Of a stretch of 64,000 nt of DNA, positions 9,782-19,678 are shown one piece after another (the stretch's first letter is position 1; each line of letters opens with the position of its first letter). This stretch comes from Pseudomonadales bacterium (GTDB taxonomy: Bacteria; Pseudomonadota; Gammaproteobacteria; Pseudomonadales; UBA7239): the NCBI GenBank assembly GCA_028280345.1, contig JANQLY010000016.1, forward strand, positions 34,025-98,024. Reading direction: 5' to 3'. A program made the position numbers and the translations under genes. The notes beneath the pieces are model-generated. The model worked only from the letters and a program-made list of their open reading frames with translations. It was not told the DNA's origin and did not search any database.

Positions 9782-10474
9782 TCAAACAGAAATACCCATG
9801 GCACAAATGTGGGCGAGAATCGCCGCTTCAACATCCTTGATGGTCATCGATGTACTATCGATTAACAGTGCCCCCTCTGCCTGTTTCAGCGGTGCCACAG
9901 AACGCTGTGAATCGCGTTCGTCGCGGGCTTTTATCTCCGCCAAAAGGGCGCGCAGATTAACACTTTCCCCCTTATTTATCAACTGCTTATAGCGCCTTTC
10001 TGCCCTTTCTTCTGCGCTGGCGGTAAGGAAGATTTTTGCCTGCGCGTCAGGGAAAACGACTGTGCCCATATCGCGCCCATCGGCCACGAGGCCTGGTTTT
10101 TTACGCATTGCCCGCTGGCGCCTGAGCAAGGCCTGCCGCACGGCGGGTTTAGCCGCCACTCGGGAAGCATACATGCCGGAGGTTTCGAGACGCAATTCAT
10201 CGCTCACATCACGGCTCGCGAGCAGAATATCCAGAGTGCGATCCGGTGTTTTGGCAGGGTTAAACTCAATATCGAGGCTCTCCGCGAGCTGTGCCAGCGC
10301 CGTTTCATCATCAAGGGAAATGCCCCCGGCAACGGCGGCAATACCCACGAGGCGGTATAGCGCACCACTGTCGAGCAAGTGAAAGCCTAATTGGCCTGCT
10401 ATTGACGCCGCAATGGTCCCCTTGCCGGAGCCACTCGGGCCATCAATCGTAATAACCGGAACCGTATCCGACAC
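9782..10474 (-). CDS. cmk: Cytidylate kinase
   Basis: This enzyme phosphorylates CMP and dCMP. The 230 residues begin with the P-loop ITIDGPSGSGKGTIA, followed by LLDSGALYRLVG and the substrate region LVADGRDMGTVVFPDA. The C-terminal part has the lid-like R-rich segment EERAERRYKQL. The gene starts 3 bases from the aroA stop, so the two are co-transcribed, as in related genomes. Confidence 0.97.
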   Translation of the reverse strand: MSDTVPVITIDGPSGSGKGTIAASIAGQLGFHLLDSGALYRLVGIAAVAGGISLDDETALAQLAESLDIEFNPAKTPDRTLDILLASRDVSDELRLETSGMYASRVAAKPAVRQALLRRQRAMRKKPGLVADGRDMGTVVFPDAQAKIFLTASAEERAERRYKQLINKGESVNLRALLAEIKARDERDSQRSVAPLKQAEGALLIDSTSMTIKDVEAAILAHICAMGISV

Positions 10475-10477
10475 AGC

Positions 10478-11803
10478 TCAGGCACCTTTTTCAAGACTGA
10501 TATCAAAACCTGTTTGATTGGCGAGTTCGACGAAATTCGGGAATGATGTCGCCACATTTTCGCAGTTTTCTATTATTATCGGCGCATTTGCTCGAAGTGA
10601 AGCGACACTGAAAGACATCGAAATACGGTGATCATCACAACTGTACACCGTACCTCCGGTAAGCTCACCACCCTCGATCACCATACCATCCGGGGTTGGC
10701 TCAGCGCGAATACCCAGTACTTGCAAGCCATCAGCCATCACCTGGATACGATCACTCTCTTTTACACGCAATTCTTCTGCACCGCGCAGGGTGGTTGTCC
10801 CCTCCGCGCAGGCAGCAGCAACAAACAGCACCGGAAACTCATCAATCGCCAGCGGCACAACCTCTGCAGGAATTTCAATGCCTTTTAGCGGGCTGTAGCG
10901 CACCCGAATATCCCCCACCGGCTCTCCGCCAATCTCACGGCGATTAAGAATTTCAATATCGGCTCCCATGCTCGACAAAATGGTAATCACCCCGATACGG
11001 GTCGGATTCAGGCCCACATGGGTCAACAGTAAATCTGAACCTGGCGTAATAGATGCCGCCACGAGAAAAAATGCCGCCGAAGAAATATCTGCGGGCACAT
11101 CTATATCGGCTGCCATTAGCTTGCCACCACCTTGCAATGTGACCCGATTGCCATCTGATACCACGTTGTAGCCAAAACCACGCAGCATACGCTCGGTGTG
11201 ATCGCGGGTTACAGCCGGTTCAGTAATCGAGGTTTCTCCCTCAGCGTAGAGGCCCGCGAGTAAAACACAGGATTTAACCTGGGCACTGGCCATCGGCAGG
11301 TCATAATGAATGCCTTTCAGGGTAGATTCACCTTTGATCCTGAGCGGAGGGCAACCATCATTACTGTCAATTTGTGCACCCATTTGCTGTAATGGATTTA
11401 CAACACGCCCCATCGGCCTTTTGCTTAGCGAGGCATCTCCGACAAGTGTCGTGTCAAAATTCTGCCCGGCGAGCAAGCCCGACATCAATCTGATCGAGGT
11501 GCCGGAATTGCCAAGATCAAGTTCTCCAGTCGGTGCCTGCAAACCCTGCATGCCAACTCCGTGAATTGTCACTTCACCACTGCTCGTGGGCCCCTCAATA
11601 TCGACCCCCATCGCGCGGAATGCATTTAATGTCGCCAGACTGTCAGCGCCTTGCAGAAAACCGCTGACATGTGTTGTGCCCTCGGCAAGTGCGCCAAACA
11701 TAATCGAGCGATGGGAAATGGATTTATCGCCAGGCACACGTATTTCTCCGCAAATATCAGCAGCGGGTTTGGCAATAAAACGCAAGGATTGAGTATCTGA
11801 CAA
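10478..11803 (-). CDS. aroA: 3-phosphoshikimate 1-carboxyvinyltransferase (EPSP synthase)
   Basis: This shikimate pathway enzyme joins PEP and shikimate 3-phosphate. The 441 residues show PGDKSISHRSIMFGALAEG, LDLGNSGTSIRLMSGLLAG, DASLSKRPMGRVVNPLQQMG, VKESDR and DDHRISMSF. The KRPMGRV and MFGALAEG segments resemble the class II EPSP synthases known from Agrobacterium and some pseudomonads more than the E. coli type; that is a family comparison by eye. It lies 38 bases downstream of tyrA as a separate gene. Confidence 0.96.
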   Translation of the reverse strand: MSDTQSLRFIAKPAADICGEIRVPGDKSISHRSIMFGALAEGTTHVSGFLQGADSLATLNAFRAMGVDIEGPTSSGEVTIHGVGMQGLQAPTGELDLGNSGTSIRLMSGLLAGQNFDTTLVGDASLSKRPMGRVVNPLQQMGAQIDSNDGCPPLRIKGESTLKGIHYDLPMASAQVKSCVLLAGLYAEGETSITEPAVTRDHTERMLRGFGYNVVSDGNRVTLQGGGKLMAADIDVPADISSAAFFLVAASITPGSDLLLTHVGLNPTRIGVITILSSMGADIEILNRREIGGEPVGDIRVRYSPLKGIEIPAEVVPLAIDEFPVLFVAAACAEGTTTLRGAEELRVKESDRIQVMADGLQVLGIRAEPTPDGMVIEGGELTGGTVYSCDDHRISMSFSVASLRANAPIIIENCENVATSFPNFVELANQTGFDISLEKGA

Positions 11804-11841
11804 GGTATTTAAACTCCGACTCTGTTATCCGGTATAAGCTA

Positions 11842-12756
11842 TTACTTTTCTGTCTGTCGATTTGCCAACTGTTCAGCAAATTTGTCCCGCGCAGTTTTTG
11901 CATCGGAAAAAATTTCCAGCAAGCGCTGACTGTTTTCACTATCGATCGCGGTGCGCAACTCGGCAAGACTTTTATCGAAAGTATCCAGTGCAGCAAGTAA
12001 TGCATCGCGATTGGCAATCACAATATCGTGCCACATTTGCGGATCACTACCGGCAATACGGGTAAAATCACGGAACCCACCTGCTGCATATTTAAAAATG
12101 TCCTTTTGCTCTGAGCGTTTTGCCAGCGCATCCACGAGTGCATAGGCCAGCACATGAGGCAAATGACTGGTAGCTGCGAGAACACGGTCGTGATCATCAA
12201 TACCCATCTGTGATACCAGAGCACCGACACTTTCCCAAAGTTGTTGAACTTTGGTCAGTGCTGCCGGGTTGGTTTCCTGCGTCGGCGTGAGTATCACACA
12301 ATGATGTTTATAGAGATCTTCGTTAACCGCATCAATACCACTCTGCTCGGAACCGGCTATCGGATGCCCGAGCACCAGGTGCGGCGGTAAACGGCCAAAC
12401 AGTTCCTGAGCTTTGTGCGCAAGATCGCCTTTGACACTCGCAGCATCAGTGACAATCACACCTCGCATCAGGGCGTCCTTGAGTACAGCAAGTTTGTCCG
12501 GCACCGAAAGCGTTGGCGTAGCAATCAATACTACATCCCCCTCTTCCAGCTTTGCAGCAATTGCAGCGAGGTCATTGTCTCCAGCATCAATGACACCATT
12601 AGCAATGGCTTTCTCCAGCGTTTCTGCCGAGCGTGTACTACCGAGTACAGTTTGACAGACTCCGCTAATTTTTAAGGCTTTTGCAAACGAACCACCAATC
12701 AGACCGAGCCCAACAACAAGTACCTGTTTTGCAATAATTTTATTTTCGCTACCCAT
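11842..12756 (-). CDS. tyrA: Prephenate dehydrogenase
   Basis: This enzyme oxidatively decarboxylates prephenate (or arogenate) in tyrosine synthesis. The 304 residues start with a Rossmann motif (VLVVGLGLIGGSFAKAL), followed by the conserved GHPIAGSEQSG substrate region and the helical dimerisation domain with SHLPHVLAYALV. It has no chorismate mutase domain, so it is the monofunctional type. In Pseudomonas the corresponding gene is fused to aroA; here the stop and a 38-base gap keep them separate. The hisC stop is 5 bases upstream. Confidence 0.93.
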   Translation of the reverse strand: MGSENKIIAKQVLVVGLGLIGGSFAKALKISGVCQTVLGSTRSAETLEKAIANGVIDAGDNDLAAIAAKLEEGDVVLIATPTLSVPDKLAVLKDALMRGVIVTDAASVKGDLAHKAQELFGRLPPHLVLGHPIAGSEQSGIDAVNEDLYKHHCVILTPTQETNPAALTKVQQLWESVGALVSQMGIDDHDRVLAATSHLPHVLAYALVDALAKRSEQKDIFKYAAGGFRDFTRIAGSDPQMWHDIVIANRDALLAALDTFDKSLAELRTAIDSENSQRLLEIFSDAKTARDKFAEQLANRQTEK

Positions 12757-12761
12757 AGCTC

Positions 12762-13865
12762 TTACCTGACACCGATATCTTTAAGGGCGCGCAATAGTGA
12801 TTCATTTTCTTCGGGCAACCCGATGCTGATACGCAAATGCTGTGGCATTTCATAAATACCCACCGGCCGCACAATGACACCACGTTGTAGCAGTTGCTCA
12901 TAAATAACATTCACATCCTGCTCAAATTGCAACGCAATAAAATTGCCAATGGAAGGAATATGTTTGAGATCGAGTTGTGTAAAACCTGCTTCCAGTTGCT
13001 CCATACCCTCGCGGTTAATACGTCGGCTGTTTTCCAGATAAGGAATATCATCAAGTGCCGCCTGGGCCGCAACGAGCGCAAGTGAATTGGTATTAAACGG
13101 CTCGCGCAAGCGGTTTAATAAATCGGCGATTTGTGGATTTGATACCGCATAACCTATACGTAAGCCGGCCAGGCCATAGGCTTTGGAAAATGTGCGAGTA
13201 ACAATCAGGTTGTCGTATTGAGATAGCAATGTCAGGCCACTTTGATAATCATCGTGCTCTACATATTCAAGGTAGGCCTCATCAAGTACCACAATCACAT
13301 TGGCGGGTACTTTTTCCATAAAGGTTTTAACCGCAGCAAATTTATTCCAGGTACCGGTGGGGTTATTCGGGTTGGCAATAAATACAAGACGGGTATTTTC
13401 ATCAATCGCCGCAGCCATAGCGTCGAGATCGTGCCCCCAGTCTTTGGCCGGCACCATTTTCAAGCCGGCACCGAGTGCTTTTACTACCAGGGGATAGACA
13501 ATAAACGCATGTTGTGAAATCACAGCATTGTATTGCGGGCTTAAAAACACCTGGGCAATTAAATTCAACACCTGATTGGAGCCATTCCCCAGCGTAATCT
13601 GTGTGGCATCTACTTGATTAAACGCCGCCAATTTTGCTGTGAGTTCAAAACCATCCGGGTAGCGGGTAATACCCTGCATTGCCTGTTCCATCGCAGCCAG
13701 TGCTTGAGGTGAAGGGCCAAGCGGATTTTCATTACTCGCAAGTTTGATAATCTCGCTGATACCGAGTTCGCGCTCCAACTCTTCAATTGGTTTGCCGGGT
13801 TGGTACGGTTGCAGATCGCGCACACCAGCGACAGCAAGGTCGGAAAAATTAACCGGTTTATTCAC
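12762..13865 (-). CDS. hisC: Histidinol-phosphate / aromatic aminotransferase
   Basis: This PLP fold-type I aminotransferase has 367 residues. Visible features are KLASNENPLGPSP at the N-terminus, FIANPNNPTGTWN, VVLDEAYLEY, and the Schiff-base lysine in RTFSKAYGLAGLRIGYA. In pheA-tyrA-aroA neighbourhoods this paralog (hisC2 in Pseudomonas) usually serves aromatic amino acid synthesis as well as, or instead of, histidine synthesis. The sequence alone does not decide between the two substrates. Confidence 0.93.
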   Translation of the reverse strand: MNKPVNFSDLAVAGVRDLQPYQPGKPIEELERELGISEIIKLASNENPLGPSPQALAAMEQAMQGITRYPDGFELTAKLAAFNQVDATQITLGNGSNQVLNLIAQVFLSPQYNAVISQHAFIVYPLVVKALGAGLKMVPAKDWGHDLDAMAAAIDENTRLVFIANPNNPTGTWNKFAAVKTFMEKVPANVIVVLDEAYLEYVEHDDYQSGLTLLSQYDNLIVTRTFSKAYGLAGLRIGYAVSNPQIADLLNRLREPFNTNSLALVAAQAALDDIPYLENSRRINREGMEQLEAGFTQLDLKHIPSIGNFIALQFEQDVNVIYEQLLQRGVIVRPVGIYEMPQHLRISIGLPEENESLLRALKDIGVR

Positions 13866-13900
13866 CTGTACTATTTCTCTGTGCTTTCACTTTACAGTTT

Positions 13901-14992
13901 TTACATAACGGCCTGGGGATAGGAGCCCAGAATTTTCAGATCAGCAGCCTGTTCACTGATGGTATCAAGCACAGCCTTGATCTCTGCATTGTCGCAGTGC
14001 CCGAGAAAATCAATAAAGAAGACATAGCTCCAGCGCCCACTGCGTGAAGGACGGGTTTCCACACGGGTCAGATCAATACCTGCACTGTGAAATGGTGCAA
14101 GCAGGTCGTGTAAGGCACCGGGTTTGTTACGCATGGAAACAATAATCGAGGTTTTGTCATCACCGCTGACAGGCACATTTTCAGCACCAATAATAAAAAA
14201 GCGCGTGGAATTATCCGGTTGATCCTCAATTTTCTCGGCAATTTTTGTCAAACCATACAGTTCGGCAGCCATATCACCGGCAATTGCAGCAGAGTGCCAC
14301 TCACTTTTAATGCGCTTTGCCGCCTCTGCATTGCTACTCACCGCGACACGTTCAATGCTTGGATAGTGGGAATCGAGCCACTTGCGACATTGCGCCAATG
14401 ACTGGGCATGGGAATAAATACGCGTAATGCCATCGGATTTAGTGGTGTCGGAAACCAGTAAATGGTGATGAATACGCAGTTCTACCTCACCACAAATTTT
14501 CACATTCGATTCGAGAAAGTTGTCGAGCGTATGATTCACCACACCTTCGGTAGAATTCTCTACCGGCACCACACCGTAACTCACGGCACCTGCGGCGACT
14601 TCACGGAAAACTTCATCAATGGCCATCATCGGCACGGTAACAGCCGAATGACCAAAATGCTTGATCGCCGCCTGCTGGGTAAAGGTGCCTTCAGGCCCCA
14701 GAAATGCAACACGGGTTGGCTGCTCAAGCGCAAGGCAGGCTGACATGATCTCACGAAATAGCCGTGCCATCTCCTCATCCCCCAGCGGTCCTTTATTACG
14801 CTCCATCACATTGCGCAATACCTGGGCTTCGCGTTCGGGGCGATAGTAAACCGGTTCTTCGTCCGTACCCTTGAGGGCTTCCTGCTTCACATGAGCCACC
14901 TGCTGAGCACAATCTGCCCGTTCTGAAATCAGACGTTCGATTTCAGAGTCCAGCTCGTCTATTTTCTTCCGCAGCTCGTCAAGTGTTGTCAT
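13901..14992 (-). CDS. pheA: Bifunctional chorismate mutase / prephenate dehydratase
   Basis: The protein has 363 residues and three parts. An AroQ-type chorismate mutase helical domain (about 1-90) starts LDELRKKIDELDSEIERLI. The prephenate dehydratase domain (about 95-270) contains VAFLGPEGTFTQQAA, VPVENSTEGVV and the catalytic TRF motif in NSTRFFIIG. A C-terminal ACT regulatory domain has NKPGALHDLLAPFHSAGIDL and ESRP-like ETRPSR, which binds phenylalanine in the family. Together they convert chorismate to phenylpyruvate. Confidence 0.97.
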   Translation of the reverse strand: MTTLDELRKKIDELDSEIERLISERADCAQQVAHVKQEALKGTDEEPVYYRPEREAQVLRNVMERNKGPLGDEEMARLFREIMSACLALEQPTRVAFLGPEGTFTQQAAIKHFGHSAVTVPMMAIDEVFREVAAGAVSYGVVPVENSTEGVVNHTLDNFLESNVKICGEVELRIHHHLLVSDTTKSDGITRIYSHAQSLAQCRKWLDSHYPSIERVAVSSNAEAAKRIKSEWHSAAIAGDMAAELYGLTKIAEKIEDQPDNSTRFFIIGAENVPVSGDDKTSIIVSMRNKPGALHDLLAPFHSAGIDLTRVETRPSRSGRWSYVFFIDFLGHCDNAEIKAVLDTISEQAADLKILGSYPQAVM

Positions 14993-15077
14993 GATTAACC
15001 AAATGGGTATCTGTTGCTGTTTGAGCCTAACGGGAAAACCTGGTCAGGTAAAGCCTGCACCAGCGCTTTCCCAATTT

Positions 15078-16169
15078 CTAGCCTGCGTGGCGCGAGGCAA
15101 AATCCTGCATAAAATCGATCAGCGTATCTACCGCAGCTTCAGGGACCGCATTGTAGATACTTGCGCGCATACCGCCCACCGAACGGTGCCCCTTGAGATT
15201 CAACAGTCCTGCCTTGTCCGCCTCGGCAACAAAAGTTTTCTCGAGCTCTGCACTATCCGGCGTTTCGATCGTAAAGGGTACATTCATCCAGGAGCGGGAA
15301 ACCGTTTCCACCGGATTCGCATAAAATGTACTGTCATCTATATATCCGTAAAGTTTTTGCGCCTTGCGCTCGTTGATCTGTGCCATCGCAGTCAGACCGC
15401 CCTGCTGTTTCAACCACTGAAATACCAGACCTGCCAGGTACAGGGAATAGGTTGGCGGCGTGTTGTACATGGAATCGTTGTCGGCCAGAGTTTTCCAGTT
15501 GAGCATCGTCGGCAGCTCATCGCGGGATTGCTCAAGTAGATCCTCGCGCACAATCACGAGCGTCAGTCCTGCCGGGCCAATATTCTTTTGTGCACCGGCA
15601 TAGATAACACCGTAGTCATCTACATTGATCGGGCGCGACAGGATCGTCGACGACATGTCCACCACAAGTGGTGCTTTAGTCTGCGGCAACCAGTTAAACT
15701 CTACGCCACCAATTGTCTCATTCGGCGTATAGTGTAAATAGGCTGCATCGTTATTGATTTGCCAGCTATCCCGGGCAGGAATCGTAGAAAAATTGGTATC
15801 TTCAGAGCTTGCAGCGATATTCACATCAGCATAACGTTTTGCTTCAGCAATTGCTTTTTTTGACCACTGGCCGGTATTCACGTAGTCCACTGCTCGAGTA
15901 TTCCCCGTGAGGTTTAACGGCACAGCAGCAAATTGTGTGCTTGCACCACCCTGGGTAAAAATCACTTTATAATGGTTGCCAATATCCAGCAGCTCACGCA
16001 AGTCGCTCTCTGCCTGTTCTGCAATCGCAACGATCTCTTTGCTGCGGTGACTCATTTCCATAATCGACAAGCCCGCGTCCTGCCAATCAAGCAGTTCATC
16101 GCGGGCCTGTAAAAGTACTTCTTCGGGCAAAGCCGCCGGGCCTGCACAAAAATTATAACGTCGAGACAT
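15078..16169 (-). CDS. serC: Phosphoserine aminotransferase
   Basis: This PLP enzyme makes phosphoserine from 3-phosphohydroxypyruvate; it also serves pyridoxine synthesis in the family. The 363 residues begin RRYNFCAGPAALPEEVLLQA. They contain FTQGGASTQFAAVPLNL and the PLP lysine in YAGAQKNIGPAGLTLVIV, and end with GGMRASIYNAVP. It lies between gyrA and pheA as in Pseudomonas. The hairpin at 16186-16215 separates it from gyrA. Confidence 0.97.
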   Translation of the reverse strand: MSRRYNFCAGPAALPEEVLLQARDELLDWQDAGLSIMEMSHRSKEIVAIAEQAESDLRELLDIGNHYKVIFTQGGASTQFAAVPLNLTGNTRAVDYVNTGQWSKKAIAEAKRYADVNIAASSEDTNFSTIPARDSWQINNDAAYLHYTPNETIGGVEFNWLPQTKAPLVVDMSSTILSRPINVDDYGVIYAGAQKNIGPAGLTLVIVREDLLEQSRDELPTMLNWKTLADNDSMYNTPPTYSLYLAGLVFQWLKQQGGLTAMAQINERKAQKLYGYIDDSTFYANPVETVSRSWMNVPFTIETPDSAELEKTFVAEADKAGLLNLKGHRSVGGMRASIYNAVPEAAVDTLIDFMQDFASRHAG

Positions 16170-16185
16170 TTGAAAACCTGTTTAG

Positions 16186-16215
16186 AAAGTGCCACTACCC
16201 GGGTAGTGGCACTTT
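16186..16215. terminator. Hairpin between gyrA and serC
   Basis: This is a perfect 30-base palindrome (AAAGTGCCACTACCC followed directly by its reverse complement). It lies downstream of gyrA for leftward transcription and just before the serC start. The flanking U-runs are short (TTTCTAAA on the minus strand), so termination may be partial. Confidence 0.65.
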
Positions 16216-16279
16216 GGTTTATTTACAAGGGTTTATTACACGGTGGATGATTATAACTGATCATTCATAGTGACCGTCG

Positions 16280-18865
16280 TTACGCTTCCGGTGTTTCAGC
16301 TCCATCCGTTACATCGGAGCTACCATCTTCGCTTTCAACACTCTCTTCAATACGCTCAATTCCGACAAGGTGTTCGTCGTTCTTCAGACGAATCACGCGC
16401 ACACCCTGGGTATTTCTGCCCTGCTCGGACACTTCATCGGTGCGCGTTCTCACCAGCGTACCCTGGTCACTGATCAGCATAATCTCATCACTTGAGAATA
16501 CCTGTACCGCACCGACCATGGCTCCGTTGCGTTCGCTGCACTGCATCGCAATGACACCTTTACCGCCGCGGCCACGTGTTGGGTATTCTGTAACCGGCGT
16601 ACGCTTGCCGTAACCATTTTCACTTACGGTTAGAATACGGCCATCATCCTGCGGCACAATCAGTGCAATCATTCGCTCGTTCTCTACCAATCTGATACCG
16701 CGCACCCCTTTTGCAGTACGCCCCATTGCACGCACATCACCTTCTTTAAAGCGTACCGCCTTGCCGTTCGAAGCAAACATCATAACTTCACGGGTACCAT
16801 CGGTAATTGCTGTGCCAACCAGCACATCACCCTCTTCCAGTTCGATCGCGCGCAAACCGCTGGAACGCTGTCGCGCAAAGTCTGTAAGGGCTGTTTTCTT
16901 TACGGTGCCATTGGCTGTCGCCATAAAGATATAGTGACCTTCGACATAATCACGCACTGGTAATATAGACGTAATACGTTCGTTTTCATCCAGCGGCAGT
17001 AGGTTCACCATGGGGCGTCCGCGTGCGGTACGTGCCGCAACGGGAATATGGAACACCTTGAGCCAATACACCTTGCCCTGATTTGAGAAACACAAAATCG
17101 TATCATGGGTGTTCGCAATCAGCAGATGCTCGACAAAGTCCTCGTCTTTCACTGCCGTTGCAGCTTTACCCATACCACCCCGGCGCTGGGCCTGGTAGTC
17201 ACTAAGCGGTTGTGTCTTCGCATAGCCACCGTGGGAAATAGTAACCACACGGTCTTCTTCGGTAATCAGATCTTCAATAGTCAGATCGCGTTTGGAACTG
17301 GTGATTTCCGTGCGGCGTTCGTCGGCATAGTCACTCACTACCTGTTGCAGCTCTTCGCGAATTACTTCCATCAGGCGCTCATAGCTACCAAGAATTTCCA
17401 GGTACTCGGCAATCTGTGCAAGTTTCTCATTGTATTCCGTGAGCAATTTTTCATGCTCCATACCGGTGAGACGGTGCAAGCGTAAATCGAGAATGGCTTG
17501 TGCCTGTTCCAGCGACAGATAGTAGGCGTTATCGCGCACACCGTATTGATCTTCAAGATCATCCGGACGACAGGCATCGGAGCCGGCACGTTCAAGAAAT
17601 TCTTTCACATCACCGATAGACCAGCCTTTGGCCACCAGTGCTTCCTTTGCATCCGCAGGTGTCGGAGACGCTTTAATCAGTTCAATCACCTGGTCGATAT
17701 TGGCAATTGCTACCGCGAGCCCTTCCAGGATATGGCCGCGTTCCCGTGCCTTACGCAATAGAAATACCGTACGGCGTGTGACTACTTCACGGCGGTGACG
17801 TAAAAATGCTTCAAGTAATTGTTTGAGGTTAAGGGTTTTCGGCTGACCATTATCAAGCGCAACAATATTAATACCAAATACACTTTCCAATGCAGTCTGG
17901 GCATAGAGATTATTCAGTACCACCTCGCCCACTTCGCCGCGGCGCAGCTCAATCACAATACGCAGGCCATCCTTATCAGACTCATCGCGCAGCTCAGTAA
18001 TACCCTCTATTTTCTTTTCCTTGACCAGTTCCGCAATCTTTTCAATCAGACGTGCCTTGTTGACCTGATACGGAATCTCATTGACGATAATGGTTTCCTT
18101 GCCCTTCTTCTCATCTACTTCAATATCAGCTTTCGCGCGTACATAAATGCGACCGCGACCACTGCGATAGGCTTGCACAATCCCGGCCTTGCCATTAATG
18201 ATTGCTCCAGTGGGAAAATCCGGCCCGGGAATGTGTTCCATGAGTTCATCAATGGTCACATCGGGGTTTTCGATTAATGCCAATGTGCCATTAACCACTT
18301 CGGTAAGGTTGTGCGGTGGAATATTGGTTGCCATGCCCACGGCAATACCGGAGGAACCATTCACGAGCAAATTCGGGATACGGGTTGGCAATACCTCGGG
18401 AATCTGTTCCGTGCCATCGTAGTTTGGCACGTAGTCCACGGTTTCCTTGTCTAGGTCGGCAAGCAGATCGTGGGCAATTTTCGCCATGCGGATCTCGGTG
18501 TAACGCATTGCGGCCGGCGAATCACCATCAATGGAACCAAAGTTACCCTGTCCATCGACGAGCATATAACGTAGCGAAAAAGGCTGAGCCATACGCACAA
18601 TCGTGTCGTAGACCGCCGTATCACCGTGAGGGTGATATTTACCGATAACATCGCCGACCACACGGGCAGATTTTTTGTACGGTTTATTCCAGTCGTTGCC
18701 AAGCACATCCATCGCAAACAGCACACGACGGTGAACAGGCTTGAGCCCATCGCGTACGTCGGGCAAGGCACGCCCCACGATAACGCTCATCGCGTAGTCC
18801 AGATAGGACTGTTTTAATTCATCTTCAATATTGACGGGCAGGATTTCTTTAGCGATATCACCCAT
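16280..18865 (-). CDS. gyrA: DNA gyrase subunit A
   Basis: The 861-residue subunit includes the winged-helix breakage domain with the active-site tyrosine in AMRYTEIRM and the quinolone pocket [13 protein letters not shown]. The C-terminal beta-pinwheel carries the GyrA box (QRRGGMG) and repeats such as [17 protein letters not shown], and the tail is acidic. At the position of E. coli Ser83 the residue is Thr, the wild-type state in Pseudomonas aeruginosa, and the Asp87 equivalent is intact. By family knowledge this is the quinolone-sensitive configuration. Confidence 0.98.
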   Translation of the reverse strand: MGDIAKEILPVNIEDELKQSYLDYAMSVIVGRALPDVRDGLKPVHRRVLFAMDVLGNDWNKPYKKSARVVGDVIGKYHPHGDTAVYDTIVRMAQPFSLRYMLVDGQGNFGSIDGDSPAAMRYTEIRMAKIAHDLLADLDKETVDYVPNYDGTEQIPEVLPTRIPNLLVNGSSGIAVGMATNIPPHNLTEVVNGTLALIENPDVTIDELMEHIPGPDFPTGAIINGKAGIVQAYRSGRGRIYVRAKADIEVDEKKGKETIIVNEIPYQVNKARLIEKIAELVKEKKIEGITELRDESDKDGLRIVIELRRGEVGEVVLNNLYAQTALESVFGINIVALDNGQPKTLNLKQLLEAFLRHRREVVTRRTVFLLRKARERGHILEGLAVAIANIDQVIELIKASPTPADAKEALVAKGWSIGDVKEFLERAGSDACRPDDLEDQYGVRDNAYYLSLEQAQAILDLRLHRLTGMEHEKLLTEYNEKLAQIAEYLEILGSYERLMEVIREELQQVVSDYADERRTEITSSKRDLTIEDLITEEDRVVTISHGGYAKTQPLSDYQAQRRGGMGKAATAVKDEDFVEHLLIANTHDTILCFSNQGKVYWLKVFHIPVAARTARGRPMVNLLPLDENERITSILPVRDYVEGHYIFMATANGTVKKTALTDFARQRSSGLRAIELEEGDVLVGTAITDGTREVMMFASNGKAVRFKEGDVRAMGRTAKGVRGIRLVENERMIALIVPQDDGRILTVSENGYGKRTPVTEYPTRGRGGKGVIAMQCSERNGAMVGAVQVFSSDEIMLISDQGTLVRTRTDEVSEQGRNTQGVRVIRLKNDEHLVGIERIEESVESEDGSSDVTDGAETPEA

Positions 18866-19208
18866 AGAGACGGCACTTCCTCAAATGTTAAACCCCGGAA
18901 AAACTGCTTTTTGGCCGTTTTGAGGTGTTTTTCCTGACGCTATCCCCCAGGTCATCGTCAGCACAGTTATAACTGTGTCCACCTGTTTTATGCCCGAAAA
19001 GGCTGTTTCCCCCAACAGTGCAAATGACACTGTAAATCAAGTCCCGGATTGTATCATAATAATGCCCGGTTCAGGCATTTTTTTTACCTGAAAAGTGATT
19101 CAAAAACAAAGACTTAGGAAGATAATTATCGGGGGTTAAAAAGTCACTTTGCGGGCCTGTTTCGGAGACTTGAAAAGGCCGTTAAAACCACGCTGTTTGC
19201 GCCTTTTT
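18866..19208. other. Non-coding gyrA upstream region
   Basis: No open frame is convincing in these 343 bases. They should contain the leftward gyrA promoter and possibly its supercoiling-responsive elements; I could not pick confident -35/-10 boxes. A rightward terminator-like hairpin lies at 19061-19085 and is listed separately. Confidence 0.6.
19061..19085 (+). terminator. Orphan rightward terminator-like hairpin
   Basis: A 6-bp stem (AATGCC with GGCATT, 7-base loop) is followed on the plus strand by eight T residues (19078-19085). No rightward gene precedes it, because gyrA is read leftward. It could end a short RNA started near the gyrA promoter or be incidental. Confidence 0.45.
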
Positions 19209-19577
19209 TCAGCGTTCCAAAATCTCAAAAGCGATTCTTTCGAAAGCTTCATAGGGCATCGGGTGTTCTTTCTCACGGTAAGGCGGGCGGTCGAGAATCA
19301 CTCTGGAAATCTCTCGAATCGCCTGTTCCTTAAGCTGCTCATTATTCAGCCGATTGGCAAATTCGTGCCCACTGGCCGTCAGACGCACAATATCTGCGTT
19401 GTCTTCACTTCGACTCAGGGCAAGATAGTCCTGATCAATCAGGGCCAACAAGTGGGTCAGCAGCTTTTCCGGCTCTGCGGTGAGTTCCGCGGAAAAATCC
19501 GTTGGCGCGAGCCAGGTTTCGGCAGCCTCACGCAACTCCATAACAATTCTGGCCAAACAGGTTTGCTCAACAATCAT
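19209..19577 (-). CDS. Small hypothetical protein, possibly winged-helix-like
   Basis: The protein has 122 residues, is acidic, and has no signal peptide or membrane segment. The middle segment IVRLTASGHEFANRL resembles the LTxxGHxFL strand-helix of DUF2513-type winged-helix proteins; this is a visual resemblance only. The composition looks like a folded cytosolic protein, which makes it more credible than the overlapping plus-strand frame. It is in the same orientation as gyrA, 343 bases upstream of it. Function unknown. Confidence 0.6.
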   Translation of the reverse strand: MIVEQTCLARIVMELREAAETWLAPTDFSAELTAEPEKLLTHLLALIDQDYLALSRSEDNADIVRLTASGHEFANRLNNEQLKEQAIREISRVILDRPPYREKEHPMPYEAFERIAFEILER

Positions 19578-19678
19578 ATAGTAGTATGCTTCCCTTCCGC
19601 TGAGACTATTAATAGTAGCACAACCGGAATGGCTGAATCATAGTAGTCGCTACAGCATCAGGCACCACAATCAGGAAC

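Noticed and set aside
19149..19643. Plus-strand open frame overlapping the hypothetical gene at 19209-19577
   Set aside because: Its composition looks like an antisense shadow, while the minus-strand product has the character of a folded protein.
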